A DNA stretch of 6,888 bases from Kiritimatiellia bacterium (GCA_029939545.1 JAOZSS010000131.1:1-6888), one strand, 5' to 3'; shown: positions 1 through 6,337, numbered from the stretch's first letter. The notes: generated from the sequence alone by a model not told the origin. Numbers and translations: made by a program.

Positions 1-120
1 GGCAGGAGCGGAAGACCGGTTACACCCGTTCGGGACGATGTGACGTCGGGATCGACAAGACAGGCGGGTAGTCGACCGGCAATGACAATCGTGATTGAGA
101 ACCGCTAAGCTTGTGCGATA
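1..120. other. Non-coding region downstream of the large surface-protein gene
   Basis: No convincing gene is seen. On the minus strand this is the 3' region after the stop codon of the large protein (complement of 121-123). It has no GC hairpin followed by a T-run, so no classic intrinsic terminator is visible. It holds one copy of the 24-bp repeat at 5-28, flanked by the small palindrome CCCGTTCGGG at 25-34, and a weak CAATC/GATTG inverted repeat at 86-97 whose two-base loop is too tight to mean much. Confidence 0.6.
5..28 (-). repeat. 24-bp intergenic repeat, copy 1
   Basis: This matches the reverse complement of 6834-6857 at 23 of 24 positions; the only difference is at position 12. The core is ACCGGTTACACCCG and contains the palindrome ACCGGT. 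Read on the minus strand, it lies about 90 bp after the stop of the large protein gene, in the same orientation relative to its gene as copy 2 is to the lipoprotein gene. The ends can pair (GAGCGG at 6-11 with CCCGTTC at 26-31, with one G-U pair), so a hairpin is possible. A dispersed intergenic element or a terminator-like structure would both fit. A transposon end is unlikely because no transposase lies between the copies. Confidence 0.7.
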
Positions 121-3100
121 TCAGACCGAGCTTGGAGAGGTCTCGGGTTCGTCATCGTCATCATCGTCGTCATCGTCATCATCGTCATCGTCATCGTCGT
201 CGTCATCGTCATCGTCATCGTCGTCATCGCCCGGGAAGAACCTATCGCCCGGGTCATCATCATCGTCCCCGGAAGGAAGTCGTTCGCCAGGCTCGCGCCC
301 GCCGAGCCCTTCTTCCTCTTCTATCTCCTCCTCTTCTTCTTCATCCTTCTTCTCGATGACGTGACCGGCCTCGTCGGTGCCCAGTCCACACGGGCAGAGA
401 CAAAGACGATAGGGAATGCGGACCACATAAGGAGCGACCGGTGGCGTGTCGGCGATGGCCACAGGGCGGAAGCCGCCAAATGCGTCGGTGAAGTGCGGCG
501 GGATGTATTTGCGTTCGGTGAGTGTCGGCAACGCGAAGCGCCACGAGCCGCCATAGGCCGCGCGCTCGGCTGATGAGCCGGCCAGCCCGGGATCGAGCAA
601 CCATTCCGAGACGTTACCGCTCAGGTCGTAAATACCAAAGGCGTTTTCGTTAGTATGGGTTCGGCGATACCCGTTACGTTTCACGCCATCGAAGTAACCG
701 ACCGGTAAGGTGTCCTGCGCAGTCCCGCCAAGGGCACCGAGGAAGTTCGCATCCAGCGGATGTGCCGCGTTGCGTCCAAATGCGTAGAGGGAGTTGGATT
801 TTCCGTTCCAGGCTGCCGCCGCATAGAACTCGTTGAAAGGATTGGGCCAACTCTGCATGCCGCGGAAAGCGTTGTGGTCTGGCTTCTCTTCAGGCTCCAC
901 GGTCTCGATCGGAAGGCGATGTCCCTTCACGCCGTCGACCCAGCGATTGTAGTCGTTCTCGTCAAACCGGTTGTCACGCCACTGCATGATGCCACAGGTG
1001 GCGGGTGCCCAGTCCTCCTGCCACGATCCCTCTCGATAGGCCAATTCGTCCTCCGCCATACCGTCGCGCAGCGACAGCCAATTGCAGTACTTCATGGCAC
1101 CGAAGGGGGAAACCCCGCCCACGGGTCGGGCGGCGTCGGCAGGCGGTACGCTGAAACGGAACCCCGGCTGACGCTGGGGGTGGAACAAGATGCGGCTGGC
1201 AGAGATCAGGAAGAGCTCATCGCGTCCCGGGTGCATGGCGCTGTTGAACCAGGCGTTGCCATCGTCATCAATGTATACATTGGCACCGCGCGAGTCTGTT
1301 GCCGGCAATTCGATGCCGTTCAGGAAGTTCACGAACTCCTGGTTCGAAACGAGTAGGTAGACTTTGTCCCACGTCGAGGAGACGGCGCAGTTATCCATCG
1401 GCAGCCGGAATCCGCTATACCCCAGCAACTCCTCGCGCTCCTCGGCATCGAAAATACCGCGTGCCCAGTTGGTCTGCGAGCAGGTGACCGGCGCCCAGTC
1501 GAGCGCGTTGGTCCCTTCGCGGAAACAACGCTGACCGGCACCGCGGCCCGTGTCGATGGTGAGCCAGTTGCAGTACTTGACGGCACCGAACCAGGACACG
1601 CCGACAACCGGATGGTTGGTGTATGAGCCGCCCGTACGCGTGAGGCGCGGCGTGACGGTGTAGCGACTCCCCACCGGGAAATCCGGGTCGTACTCGATCC
1701 GGCTCTTGGAGATCAGAAATACCTCGTCGCGGTCCGCTTCCATCGCAGCGTTGAACCAGATGTTGCCCTCGGCGTCGAAGGTTAGGTTCGTGCCGCGGAA
1801 GTCATTGGTGTGGGCCTGGGCATCGTTCAGGAAGCGGACAAACTCGTCGTTGGACGTCTCGAAACGGGCCATGTAGAAGCCGTAGTCAGGACCGCCGGGC
1901 TGCTTGTCGCCGGGAACCCAAGCCATGTCTGGCCCGGGATGTGGCGAGGGCGAGATCGTGGCGAGCATGCCATCGTTCTCACCGCCGGCATAACGGGTCT
2001 GGATGGCAGTGGCCGCGACGAGATTGGTTGAAGATGTCTGGCCCGACACGTGTAACAGGCGCCCCGCCTCCATGGCGGCCGCGTAGATATGGTCGGACTG
2101 GTCGCCGCCGAGGTAGGTGCAGTATACCAGGTTGGATCCGCTGACAGTGAAGCTCGCGCCGAAACCGTCCCAGCGTCCTCCGCCATGGATGTCTTGTACG
2201 GCGTCGAGGACGGGAAGGTTCGTGGAGGATGTCTCGCCGGCCAGGGTGGCTTCACCGATTGCGTTGGGCACGACGACGAAGGCGCGGTCGTCGCCGGAGC
2301 CGCCGAAATAGGTCATGAAGACAGGCTGCATCTTGGCGGGATCAAATTTGCAGAGGAAGGCGTCCCACATGCCGCCGCCGAATGCGTCCTGTGCGGGATT
2401 GAGTATCGGCAGGTCGAGCGAGGCCGTTTCACCGGCCAGGTAGATGTAGCCGGCGCTATCGAGGGCAACGCCGTAGGCGCGATCATCGTTCTCTGCGCCA
2501 ACGTACGAGCCGCCAATCAGTGCCATCGCTGCGTCGAGTGCAACAACAAACGCGTCGATCTCGCCGCCCGGCGCGGCCTGCCAGGCATCCTTGACCGGGA
2601 AGTCGGAGGATGATGTCTCGCCCGCCAGAACGATCCGTCCATCCTTGCCTAGTGCCAGGCCGTAGGCGGCATCGTTGCCGCTGCCGCCGATACGAACCCC
2701 TGATGGGGCTTCGCCGGTCTTGACCTTCAGCACAAACCCATCGCGTCCGCCGCAGGCCCCGATCGTCTGCAGGCCTGTGAAATCGTCGGACGTGGTGTCT
2801 CCGGCCAGGATCACCGCGCCATCCGCGGTAAGTGCAAGGGCGTGGGCATGATCATCCCCGCTGCCGCCGAGGCGCGTGGATTGGACGATGGTGCCCGATG
2901 CATCCAGGCGCGTCAGAAATCCATCCCAGTTCTGCCCTGTGGGGATCGCCTCGGGAGCGTCCAGCAGCGGGAAGTCACGCGAGAGCGTCTCGCCGCAAAC
3001 CACGATGCTGCCGTCGGGAGCGACGGCCATGGCCATGGCGCGGTCTTCCGCCGAGCCGCCCAGGAAGGTCGTGAATACCGGGTGACCGTCGATGCTGCGA

Positions 3101-4458
3101 TACTTCATGATGAATACATCGACATCCTTGGCAAACCGCTTCGGGTCGGGTGTCTTGCCTGCAAAGCGTCGTGAGGATGTTTCGCCGGCGACATAGGTGA
3201 AGCCTTTGTGGTCAACCGCTATGGCGAATGCCGTGTCGGTGGCCTCGCCGCCAAGGTAAGACAGTGCCGCGAGCTGCGGGCCTGCGGGGGGCGGATTGCT
3301 GACCGAATGCTTCATGGCCGGCAGGTCGATGCGTACGGTCGGGCCTTGCTGTTGAAAGCGCGCATTGATGGGAACAGGAATGTGGCCTTCGTCGATACGG
3401 AAGGCGCGCGGAGCGTGCTGGATGATCGTGCCGCAATGCAGATCAGCAATCATGTTGCCGAAGGGGTCGATGGTGGCCGACTCGGTGCCATCGAACGCCA
3501 TCTGTAGCGCGCTCGGATCGCCATCGGGGCCGACCGTGTAGATGAACTCCAAGCGGTTACGCTCGGCATAGCAGTCCAGGTTGACCCCTGGAAAGACGTT
3601 GGGGTACTGCACAATCGGGTAGCCGTTCACATCGGTGAACCAGAGGGCGGGATCGGTTCCCATCGCGTAATGGCTGGCGGCATCCAGCGACGCGGCACTG
3701 TTCCCTGCGCCGCCTGACCGTCGACGTTGCCGGTCCTGCGGCAAGGCACCACCATGGTGCCAACGGTCGAAGCGGTTGCCCTCCGTCTCGGAAGAACCGC
3801 CAGCCGATGACCCGGTTCCAAAGGGTCCGCTGCCCACGAGGCGCAATGACACATCCAGGATGCAGTCTAAGTCCTCGATGAGTTCGCGGTTGTCTGCTGA
3901 GCCGCATTCAACGTTCTCGCTGACGGTGAGATCGATGTGTTGACGCTCAATTCGCAGTGACACTTGTCCGCCGCCGGGCAGGATGTCCAGGCCGGCTCCG
4001 TTCGAAGCCAGGTCGAACTCGCCCAGGTAGTCCTCGCACAGTTCCTCGAAATAGAGCGGGGGCATATCCATGGGCGCCCCGGCACTGCGGCGACGCTGCA
4101 CGTTCTGGGGGAGATTCAAGACAACGGTGCTGGCGGCGACGGCCATGATGGGGGGGGGCGACGATGGTGCCTTGAATCCAAAACGGCTCTCACGGGCGCT
4201 TGGCCCGATTGCCCAAGCGGGCGTTGTGTCGGCGTCCCTGTCATCTGGACCACCAGAATCCCGATCGTCCCGTCCCGTTGGATCGGCGGCCTGAGCCTCC
4301 TCTTCACGAAGCGCATCGAGCAGCACGTTTTCCGGGGGTGGGGCCTCGGCCTGCTTCTCAGGCAGAATGGCAAAGAAGTAATAGCCCAGCCCTCCACTGG
4401 CCCCGACCAGGGCCACGATTCCAAGCAAAAGAAACAGGTAGGTACGTGCTCCAGACAT
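121..4458 (-). CDS. Membrane-anchored DUF7948 / SBBP beta-propeller / FGE-like mosaic protein with poly-Asp tail
   Basis: The protein has 1445 residues. Residues 7-31 are a hydrophobic signal-anchor segment, followed by an acidic Pro-rich linker to about 110. Residues 263-395 (GTDPALW, YPNVFPGVNLDCY) match the DUF7948-type domain that usually precedes SBBP repeats. Seven SBBP repeats cover 396-842, each with a YLGG-like turn (near 402, 466, 530, 590, 653, 718, 783) and most with an AGETSS-like motif, so a seven-bladed propeller is likely. Residues 846-1024 are a truncated FGE/SUMF1-like copy and 1028-1333 a fuller one (GNVSEW 1281-1286, YGGSW 1302-1306, GGFRPV 1328-1333). It lacks the cysteine pair of true FGE after GGSW, so it is probably a binding or structural fold. 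The tail has C1353, C1355 and C1357, Glu-rich 1373-1383, five Asp at 1398-1402 and 26 Asp at 1411-1436. The start is supported by AAGGGA at 4465-4470, six bases upstream. Ligand and role are unknown; a surface adhesion or cation-binding role is inference. Confidence 0.9.
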   Translation of the reverse strand: MSGARTYLFLLLGIVALVGASGGLGYYFFAILPEKQAEAPPPENVLLDALREEEAQAADPTGRDDRDSGGPDDRDADTTPAWAIGPSARESRFGFKAPSSPPPIMAVAASTVVLNLPQNVQRRRSAGAPMDMPPLYFEELCEDYLGEFDLASNGAGLDILPGGGQVSLRIERQHIDLTVSENVECGSADNRELIEDLDCILDVSLRLVGSGPFGTGSSAGGSSETEGNRFDRWHHGGALPQDRQRRRSGGAGNSAASLDAASHYAMGTDPALWFTDVNGYPIVQYPNVFPGVNLDCYAERNRLEFIYTVGPDGDPSALQMAFDGTESATIDPFGNMIADLHCGTIIQHAPRAFRIDEGHIPVPINARFQQQGPTVRIDLPAMKHSVSNPPPAGPQLAALSYLGGEATDTAFAIAVDHKGFTYVAGETSSRRFAGKTPDPKRFAKDVDVFIMKYRSIDGHPVFTTFLGGSAEDRAMAMAVAPDGSIVVCGETLSRDFPLLDAPEAIPTGQNWDGFLTRLDASGTIVQSTRLGGSGDDHAHALALTADGAVILAGDTTSDDFTGLQTIGACGGRDGFVLKVKTGEAPSGVRIGGSGNDAAYGLALGKDGRIVLAGETSSSDFPVKDAWQAAPGGEIDAFVVALDAAMALIGGSYVGAENDDRAYGVALDSAGYIYLAGETASLDLPILNPAQDAFGGGMWDAFLCKFDPAKMQPVFMTYFGGSGDDRAFVVVPNAIGEATLAGETSSTNLPVLDAVQDIHGGGRWDGFGASFTVSGSNLVYCTYLGGDQSDHIYAAAMEAGRLLHVSGQTSSTNLVAATAIQTRYAGGENDGMLATISPSPHPGPDMAWVPGDKQPGGPDYGFYMARFETSNDEFVRFLNDAQAHTNDFRGTNLTFDAEGNIWFNAAMEADRDEVFLISKSRIEYDPDFPVGSRYTVTPRLTRTGGSYTNHPVVGVSWFGAVKYCNWLTIDTGRGAGQRCFREGTNALDWAPVTCSQTNWARGIFDAEEREELLGYSGFRLPMDNCAVSSTWDKVYLLVSNQEFVNFLNGIELPATDSRGANVYIDDDGNAWFNSAMHPGRDELFLISASRILFHPQRQPGFRFSVPPADAARPVGGVSPFGAMKYCNWLSLRDGMAEDELAYREGSWQEDWAPATCGIMQWRDNRFDENDYNRWVDGVKGHRLPIETVEPEEKPDHNAFRGMQSWPNPFNEFYAAAAWNGKSNSLYAFGRNAAHPLDANFLGALGGTAQDTLPVGYFDGVKRNGYRRTHTNENAFGIYDLSGNVSEWLLDPGLAGSSAERAAYGGSWRFALPTLTERKYIPPHFTDAFGGFRPVAIADTPPVAPYVVRIPYRLCLCPCGLGTDEAGHVIEKKDEEEEEEIEEEEGLGGREPGERLPSGDDDDDPGDRFFPGDDDDDDDDDDDDDDDDDDDDDDDDDDEPETSPSSV
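151..228 (-). repeat. Trinucleotide tract encoding 26 consecutive Asp
   Basis: Every codon from 228 down to 151 on the minus strand is GAC or GAT, by direct count 14 GAC and 12 GAT in irregular order. It encodes D1411-D1436 near the C-terminus, followed only by EPETSPSSV. A second tract of five Asp codons sits at 253-267. Because the unit is three bases, length changes by slippage would keep the frame. The irregular mix of the two codons suggests the amino acid is kept, rather than this being a very recent expansion of one triplet. Confidence 0.95.
310..342 (-). repeat. Glu-rich tract (E6-I-E4) in the acidic tail
   Basis: Read on the minus strand, GAA and GAG codons at 325-342 give six Glu, 322-324 gives Ile, and 310-321 gives four more Glu (residues 1373-1383). 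It follows KKD and precedes a Gly/Pro/Arg-containing spacer that leads to the Asp tracts. Glu and Asp blocks are separate, so the tail was built from at least two distinct low-complexity tracts. Confidence 0.9.
907..1923 (-). repeat. Internal duplication of the FGE-like N-terminal half
   Basis: Two copies of the same segment lie in tandem within the large gene, offset by about 500 bp. Copy 1 (about 1923-1387) and copy 2 (about 1377-907) share SN(D/Q)EFV(R/N)FLN, then a (D/E)GN(I/A)WFN(A/S)AM block, a RDE(V/L)FLIS(K/A)SRI block, PVVGVSWFGAVKYCNWL against PVGGVSPFGAMKYCNWL, (F/Y)REG, DWAP(V/A)TC and G(F/H)RLP. Copy 1 ends at GFRLPM and lacks the GNVSEW and GGSW half. Copy 2 continues into that half. 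DNA similarity is visible but clearly diverged, so the duplication is old. Confidence 0.85.
1933..3273 (-). repeat. Seven SBBP (beta-propeller) repeats in the large protein
   Basis: The YLGG-like turns recur every 60-65 residues: YLGG 401-404, FLGG 465-468, RLGG, RIGG, YVGA, YFGG and YLGG 782-785. Most are followed by a short acidic D/E/N stretch, then a hydrophobic strand, then AGETSS or a variant (CGETLS, AGDTTS, AGETAS, SGQTSS). Seven units match a complete seven-bladed propeller. The encoding DNA shows matching recurrent patches, but the units are too diverged for recent recombination. Confidence 0.85.
4150..4158. other. Nine-base G/C homopolymer inside the large gene
   Basis: Nine consecutive G on the plus strand are nine C in the coding strand and encode P101-P103 in the linker between the membrane anchor and the DUF7948-like domain. 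The frame is coherent on both sides: anchor upstream, recognised domains downstream. A one-base slip would give early termination, since one alternative frame stops at 4116-4118 and the other no later than 3867. Such tracts are known contingency sites in some bacteria; whether this one varies cannot be seen from a single sequence. Confidence 0.6.
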
Positions 4459-4475
4459 AGATCATCCCTTAAACA

Positions 4476-4497
4476 GTTGCTTATATAGTACCGCAAC
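4476..4497 (-). promoter_or_regulatory. Possible -10 region bracketed by a GTTGC-N12-GCAAC dyad, upstream of the large gene
   Basis: On the minus strand, TACTATATAA (4490-4481) resembles a -10 element about 23-32 bases upstream of the ATG at 4458. It is framed by the perfect 5-bp inverted repeat GTTGC (4476-4480) and GCAAC (4493-4497), a layout like a repressor operator over a promoter. No good -35 is seen at the right distance, and a 5-bp dyad can arise by chance. Confidence 0.3.
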
Positions 4498-4532
4498 CAT
4501 AGGCATCTAAGCCAGAAGATTTCGCTCGCAAC

Positions 4533-4548
4533 GCGTGGATGCGTGGAT
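4533..4548. repeat. Tandem 8-bp repeat upstream of the large gene
   Basis: GCGTGGAT occurs twice head to tail, 75-90 bp upstream of the ATG at 4458. It lies upstream of the possible -10 region, where an activator site could sit. A duplication without function is equally possible. Confidence 0.5.
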
Positions 4549-4598
4549 GGTTCGGAACACGAGAGTTGCCGTCGCCGATCGTAGCGGTCAAGTATCTA

Positions 4599-4616
4599 CC
4601 GCGCTTAGTCGCGCGG
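4599..4616 (-). terminator. GC hairpin overlapping the stop codon of the ABC ATPase gene
   Basis: On the minus strand CCGCGC-GACTAA-GCGCGG forms a perfect 6-bp GC stem with a six-base loop that contains the TAA stop. A second in-frame TAG follows immediately. The sequence after the stem is not T-rich, so it is not a standard intrinsic terminator. It could pause transcription or protect the 3' end, or be chance in GC-rich DNA. Confidence 0.3.
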
Positions 4617-5717
4617 CAGATCGATGGTCTTATCGGTCTCGGGATCGAAGAAGTGGGCCTTGCCCAGGAATACGGCGAGGTCCATCTCTTCCCCGACGGT
4701 GCACTCGCGATGGGAATCCATGCGTGAGATGAAGGTGCTCTTGCCCGTGTTCAGGTGGCAGTAGGTCTCTGATCCCATCGGCTCGACGACGTCGACCCTG
4801 GCCCGGATGCGCGGTGCGCCCTCGATTCCTTCTGCCTGGGTGGAGCCCACGTCCTCCGGACGGGTACCAAACACGATAGCCTTGTCGGTATAGGCCGACA
4901 AGGCCTCCTGCCACTGGGTCGGCACCGGAATGGTGAAGCCGCCCTCGTTGAAAACCAGTCCGCCGTTCTCGCGAGCGATCTGGCCCTCGTAGAAGTTCAT
5001 CGGCGGGGTGCCGATGAAACCGGCCACGAACTTGTTGGCGGGGCTATCATAGAGCACGGTCGGCTCGGCGACCTGCTGGATGAGTCCGTCATTCATGACC
5101 GTGATGCGGTCACCCATGGTCATTGCCTCAGTCTGGTCATGTGTGACGTAGATCATCGTCGTGTTGAGTTGGTGGCGCAGGCGCCCGATCTCCACGCGCA
5201 TCTGGACACGCATTTTGGCATCCAGATTGGAAAGCGGTTCGTCAAAAAGGAACGCGGACGGCTTGCGCACAATGGCGCGACCAACGGCCACACGCTGGCG
5301 CTGTCCGCCTGACAGGGCCTTGGGGCGACGCTCGAGCAGTTCGCTGATATCGAGAATCTCGGCCGCTTCACGGACACGCGTGTCAATCTCGGCCTTCTTG
5401 TACTTGCGCAGCTTGAGACCGAAAGCGAGGTTGTTGTACACGGTCATGTGCGGATAGAGCGCATAGTTCTGGAAGACCATGGCGATGTCACGATCCTTGG
5501 GCGGAACGTCGTTGATGACGCGGTCGCCGATCGTGATGGTTCCGCGCGAGATTTCCTCGAGACCGGCGATCATGCGCAGAGTGGTCGATTTTCCGCAGCC
5601 TGAGGGGCCAACCAGTACCATGAATTCGTGGTCCTTGATCTCGAGGTCGATCTCCTTGGCCGCTTCCACGTTGCCGGGGTAGATCTTCCATACGTTGTCG
5701 AGTGTCACTTTGGCCAT
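4605..5717 (-). CDS. ugpC: UgpC/MsmK/MalK-type carbohydrate ABC transporter ATP-binding protein
   Basis: This 370-residue protein is the cytoplasmic ATPase that powers a CUT1-type sugar or glycerol-3-phosphate importer. All nucleotide-binding motifs are intact: Walker A GPSGCGKST 37-45, Q-loop Q83, signature LSGGQ 135-139, Walker B FLFDE 156-160, D-loop SNLD 163-166 and H-loop H193. The family motif GTPPMNF (236-242) and a C-terminal regulatory region with GTRPEDV follow; length is normal for the family. No permease or binding protein lies beside it in this window. Stand-alone ATPases of this type often serve several sugar transporters, so a shared role is likely but inferred. The start is supported by homology of the MAKVTLDNV opening; the upstream Shine-Dalgarno (AAGG) is weak. 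The symbol follows the usual automatic name; the substrate is not determined. Confidence 0.95.
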   Translation of the reverse strand: MAKVTLDNVWKIYPGNVEAAKEIDLEIKDHEFMVLVGPSGCGKSTTLRMIAGLEEISRGTITIGDRVINDVPPKDRDIAMVFQNYALYPHMTVYNNLAFGLKLRKYKKAEIDTRVREAAEILDISELLERRPKALSGGQRQRVAVGRAIVRKPSAFLFDEPLSNLDAKMRVQMRVEIGRLRHQLNTTMIYVTHDQTEAMTMGDRITVMNDGLIQQVAEPTVLYDSPANKFVAGFIGTPPMNFYEGQIARENGGLVFNEGGFTIPVPTQWQEALSAYTDKAIVFGTRPEDVGSTQAEGIEGAPRIRARVDVVEPMGSETYCHLNTGKSTFISRMDSHRECTVGEEMDLAVFLGKAHFFDPETDKTIDLPRD

Positions 5718-5781
5718 GATAGATGCCTTAACAGTGCCGCCCTCGCGGACTTGTGGGTTGCGTCTTATGAAAAGCGGATGA

Positions 5782-5811
5782 ACGTTAGGTTACAGAGAGT
5801 ATACCTGTCAA
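5782..5811 (-). promoter_or_regulatory. Possible promoter of the ABC ATPase gene
   Basis: On the minus strand a perfect -35-like TTGACA (5811-5806) is followed 18 bases later by TAACGT (5787-5782), a poor -10 match. This would give a leader of roughly 60 bases before the ATG at 5717. The -35 lies just beside the Shine-Dalgarno of the plus-strand micro-ORF, so the two opposing signals crowd each other. Confidence 0.25.
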
Positions 5812-5812
5812 C

Positions 5813-5819
5813 GGAGGAG
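5813..5819 (+). promoter_or_regulatory. Strong Shine-Dalgarno before the 33-codon ORF
   Basis: GGAGGAG ends four bases before the ATG at 5824 (GGAGG core spacing six). It is the best ribosome binding site in the window and lies outside the recognised genes. It is the main reason to take the short reading frame seriously. Confidence 0.55.
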
Positions 5820-5823
5820 CGTT

Positions 5824-5925
5824 ATGAAGACGCGAGAATTTCTGTTTAGACTGTGCCTGTTCCTTGTGGTGGCTGTGGGCACGGTTGATGCGGGCCGCGC
5901 GACTAGAGACTCGCCTCAACCGTAA
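5824..5925 (+). CDS. Putative 33-residue secreted peptide or truncated signal-peptide remnant
   Basis: The frame starts with ATG after a very strong GGAGGAG and reads MKTREFLFRLCLFLVVAVG, then TVDAGRATRDSPQP and TAA. It has the three parts of a Sec signal peptide: a basic start (K2, R4), a hydrophobic core (about F6-V18) and a small-residue site near VDA-G. Only about 10-12 residues would remain after cleavage. The last 23 bases overlap the 3' end of queF, which is convergent. It may be a real small peptide gene, or the 5' stub of an exported-protein gene whose body was lost when the region was rearranged next to queF. A -10-like TATACC at 5800-5805 is weak support for a promoter. No homologue is recognised. 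Chance cannot be excluded for so short a frame, but Shine-Dalgarno plus signal peptide together is unusual. Confidence 0.45.
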   Translation: MKTREFLFRLCLFLVVAVGTVDAGRATRDSPQP

Positions 5926-6325
5926 TCGCAATCCCTCCACGCGGGCGGAAGACGCCGGTCACTGTGGCTTGACGTGGAGCGCAGGCGGACACGAGGTCGT
6001 CGAGGATACTGTTGACGACCGCCTCATGGAACGCGCCGTGGTTGCGGTATGAGAAGAGGTAGAGCTTGAGCGCCTTGCTCTCGATGCAGCGCTGATCGGC
6101 AATGTAGCGAATCGTGATGTGCCCGAAATCGGGCTGACTGGTGATGGGGCAGATCGAGGTAAACTCGGGGCAATCGAACGTAATCCAGTACTCCCGCTCC
6201 GGATGCGTGTTCGCGAACGTCTCGAGCTGCGCCTCGGAAGGGTCGGCCGGGTAGACTGTTTCTCTTGCCCCAAGTAGCGTGAGGTCGTCGGTCGCCGGTG
6301 ATGCCTGCTTTTCTTTTGCGTTCAT
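5903..6325 (-). CDS. queF: NADPH-dependent 7-cyano-7-deazaguanine (preQ0) reductase QueF
   Basis: QueF reduces the nitrile of preQ0 to the aminomethyl group of preQ1, using two NADPH, in queuosine tRNA-modification synthesis in the cytoplasm. The 140-residue length is that of the short, single-domain (type I) QueF. The catalytic region FTSICPITSQPDFG carries the nucleophile C59 and the acid D66. The QueF motif E82-S-K-A-L-K-LYLFSYRN follows, with substrate-binding H100 and E101. The PRGGI block near the end is the normal C-terminus. The ATG at 6325 (MNAKEKQ) is chosen because the longer open frame upstream is antisense to the lipoprotein gene and shows no QueF similarity. No other que gene is in the window and there is no room for a preQ1 riboswitch, since the divergent gene starts 21 bp away. 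A close upstream -10 suggests a leaderless or nearly leaderless mRNA. Confidence 0.95.
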   Translation of the reverse strand: MNAKEKQASPATDDLTLLGARETVYPADPSEAQLETFANTHPEREYWITFDCPEFTSICPITSQPDFGHITIRYIADQRCIESKALKLYLFSYRNHGAFHEAVVNSILDDLVSACAPRQATVTGVFRPRGGIAITVEASL

Positions 6326-6331
6326 GGACCC

Positions 6332-6337
6332 TATGAT
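6332..6337 (+). promoter_or_regulatory. -10-like element for the 3D lipoprotein gene, overlapping the queF -10
   Basis: TATGAT matches the sigma70-type -10 consensus at five of six positions and lies nine bases before the ATG at 6347, so the leader would be only about two or three bases. The upstream T-rich stretch (around 6309-6316) gives a poor -35. It shares five of six bases with the minus-strand -10 of queF. Confidence 0.4.

Noticed and set aside
86..97. CAATC-GT-GATTG as a terminator of the large gene
   Set aside because: The stem is AT-rich with a two-base loop and no following T-run.
95..364. Plus-strand frame encoding a poly-Ser protein
   Set aside because: It is the antisense reading of the Asp and Glu tracts (GTC/ATC read in another frame as TCG/TCA). 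It has no Shine-Dalgarno and lies wholly against the coherent large gene.
760..1356. 198-residue plus-strand frame
   Set aside because: It is opposite the FGE-like region, has no recognisable domain and no ribosome site, and is explained by GC-rich codon use of the real gene.
2089..2613. 174-residue plus-strand frame with repeated motifs
   Set aside because: Its internal repetition simply mirrors the SBBP repeats on the other strand.
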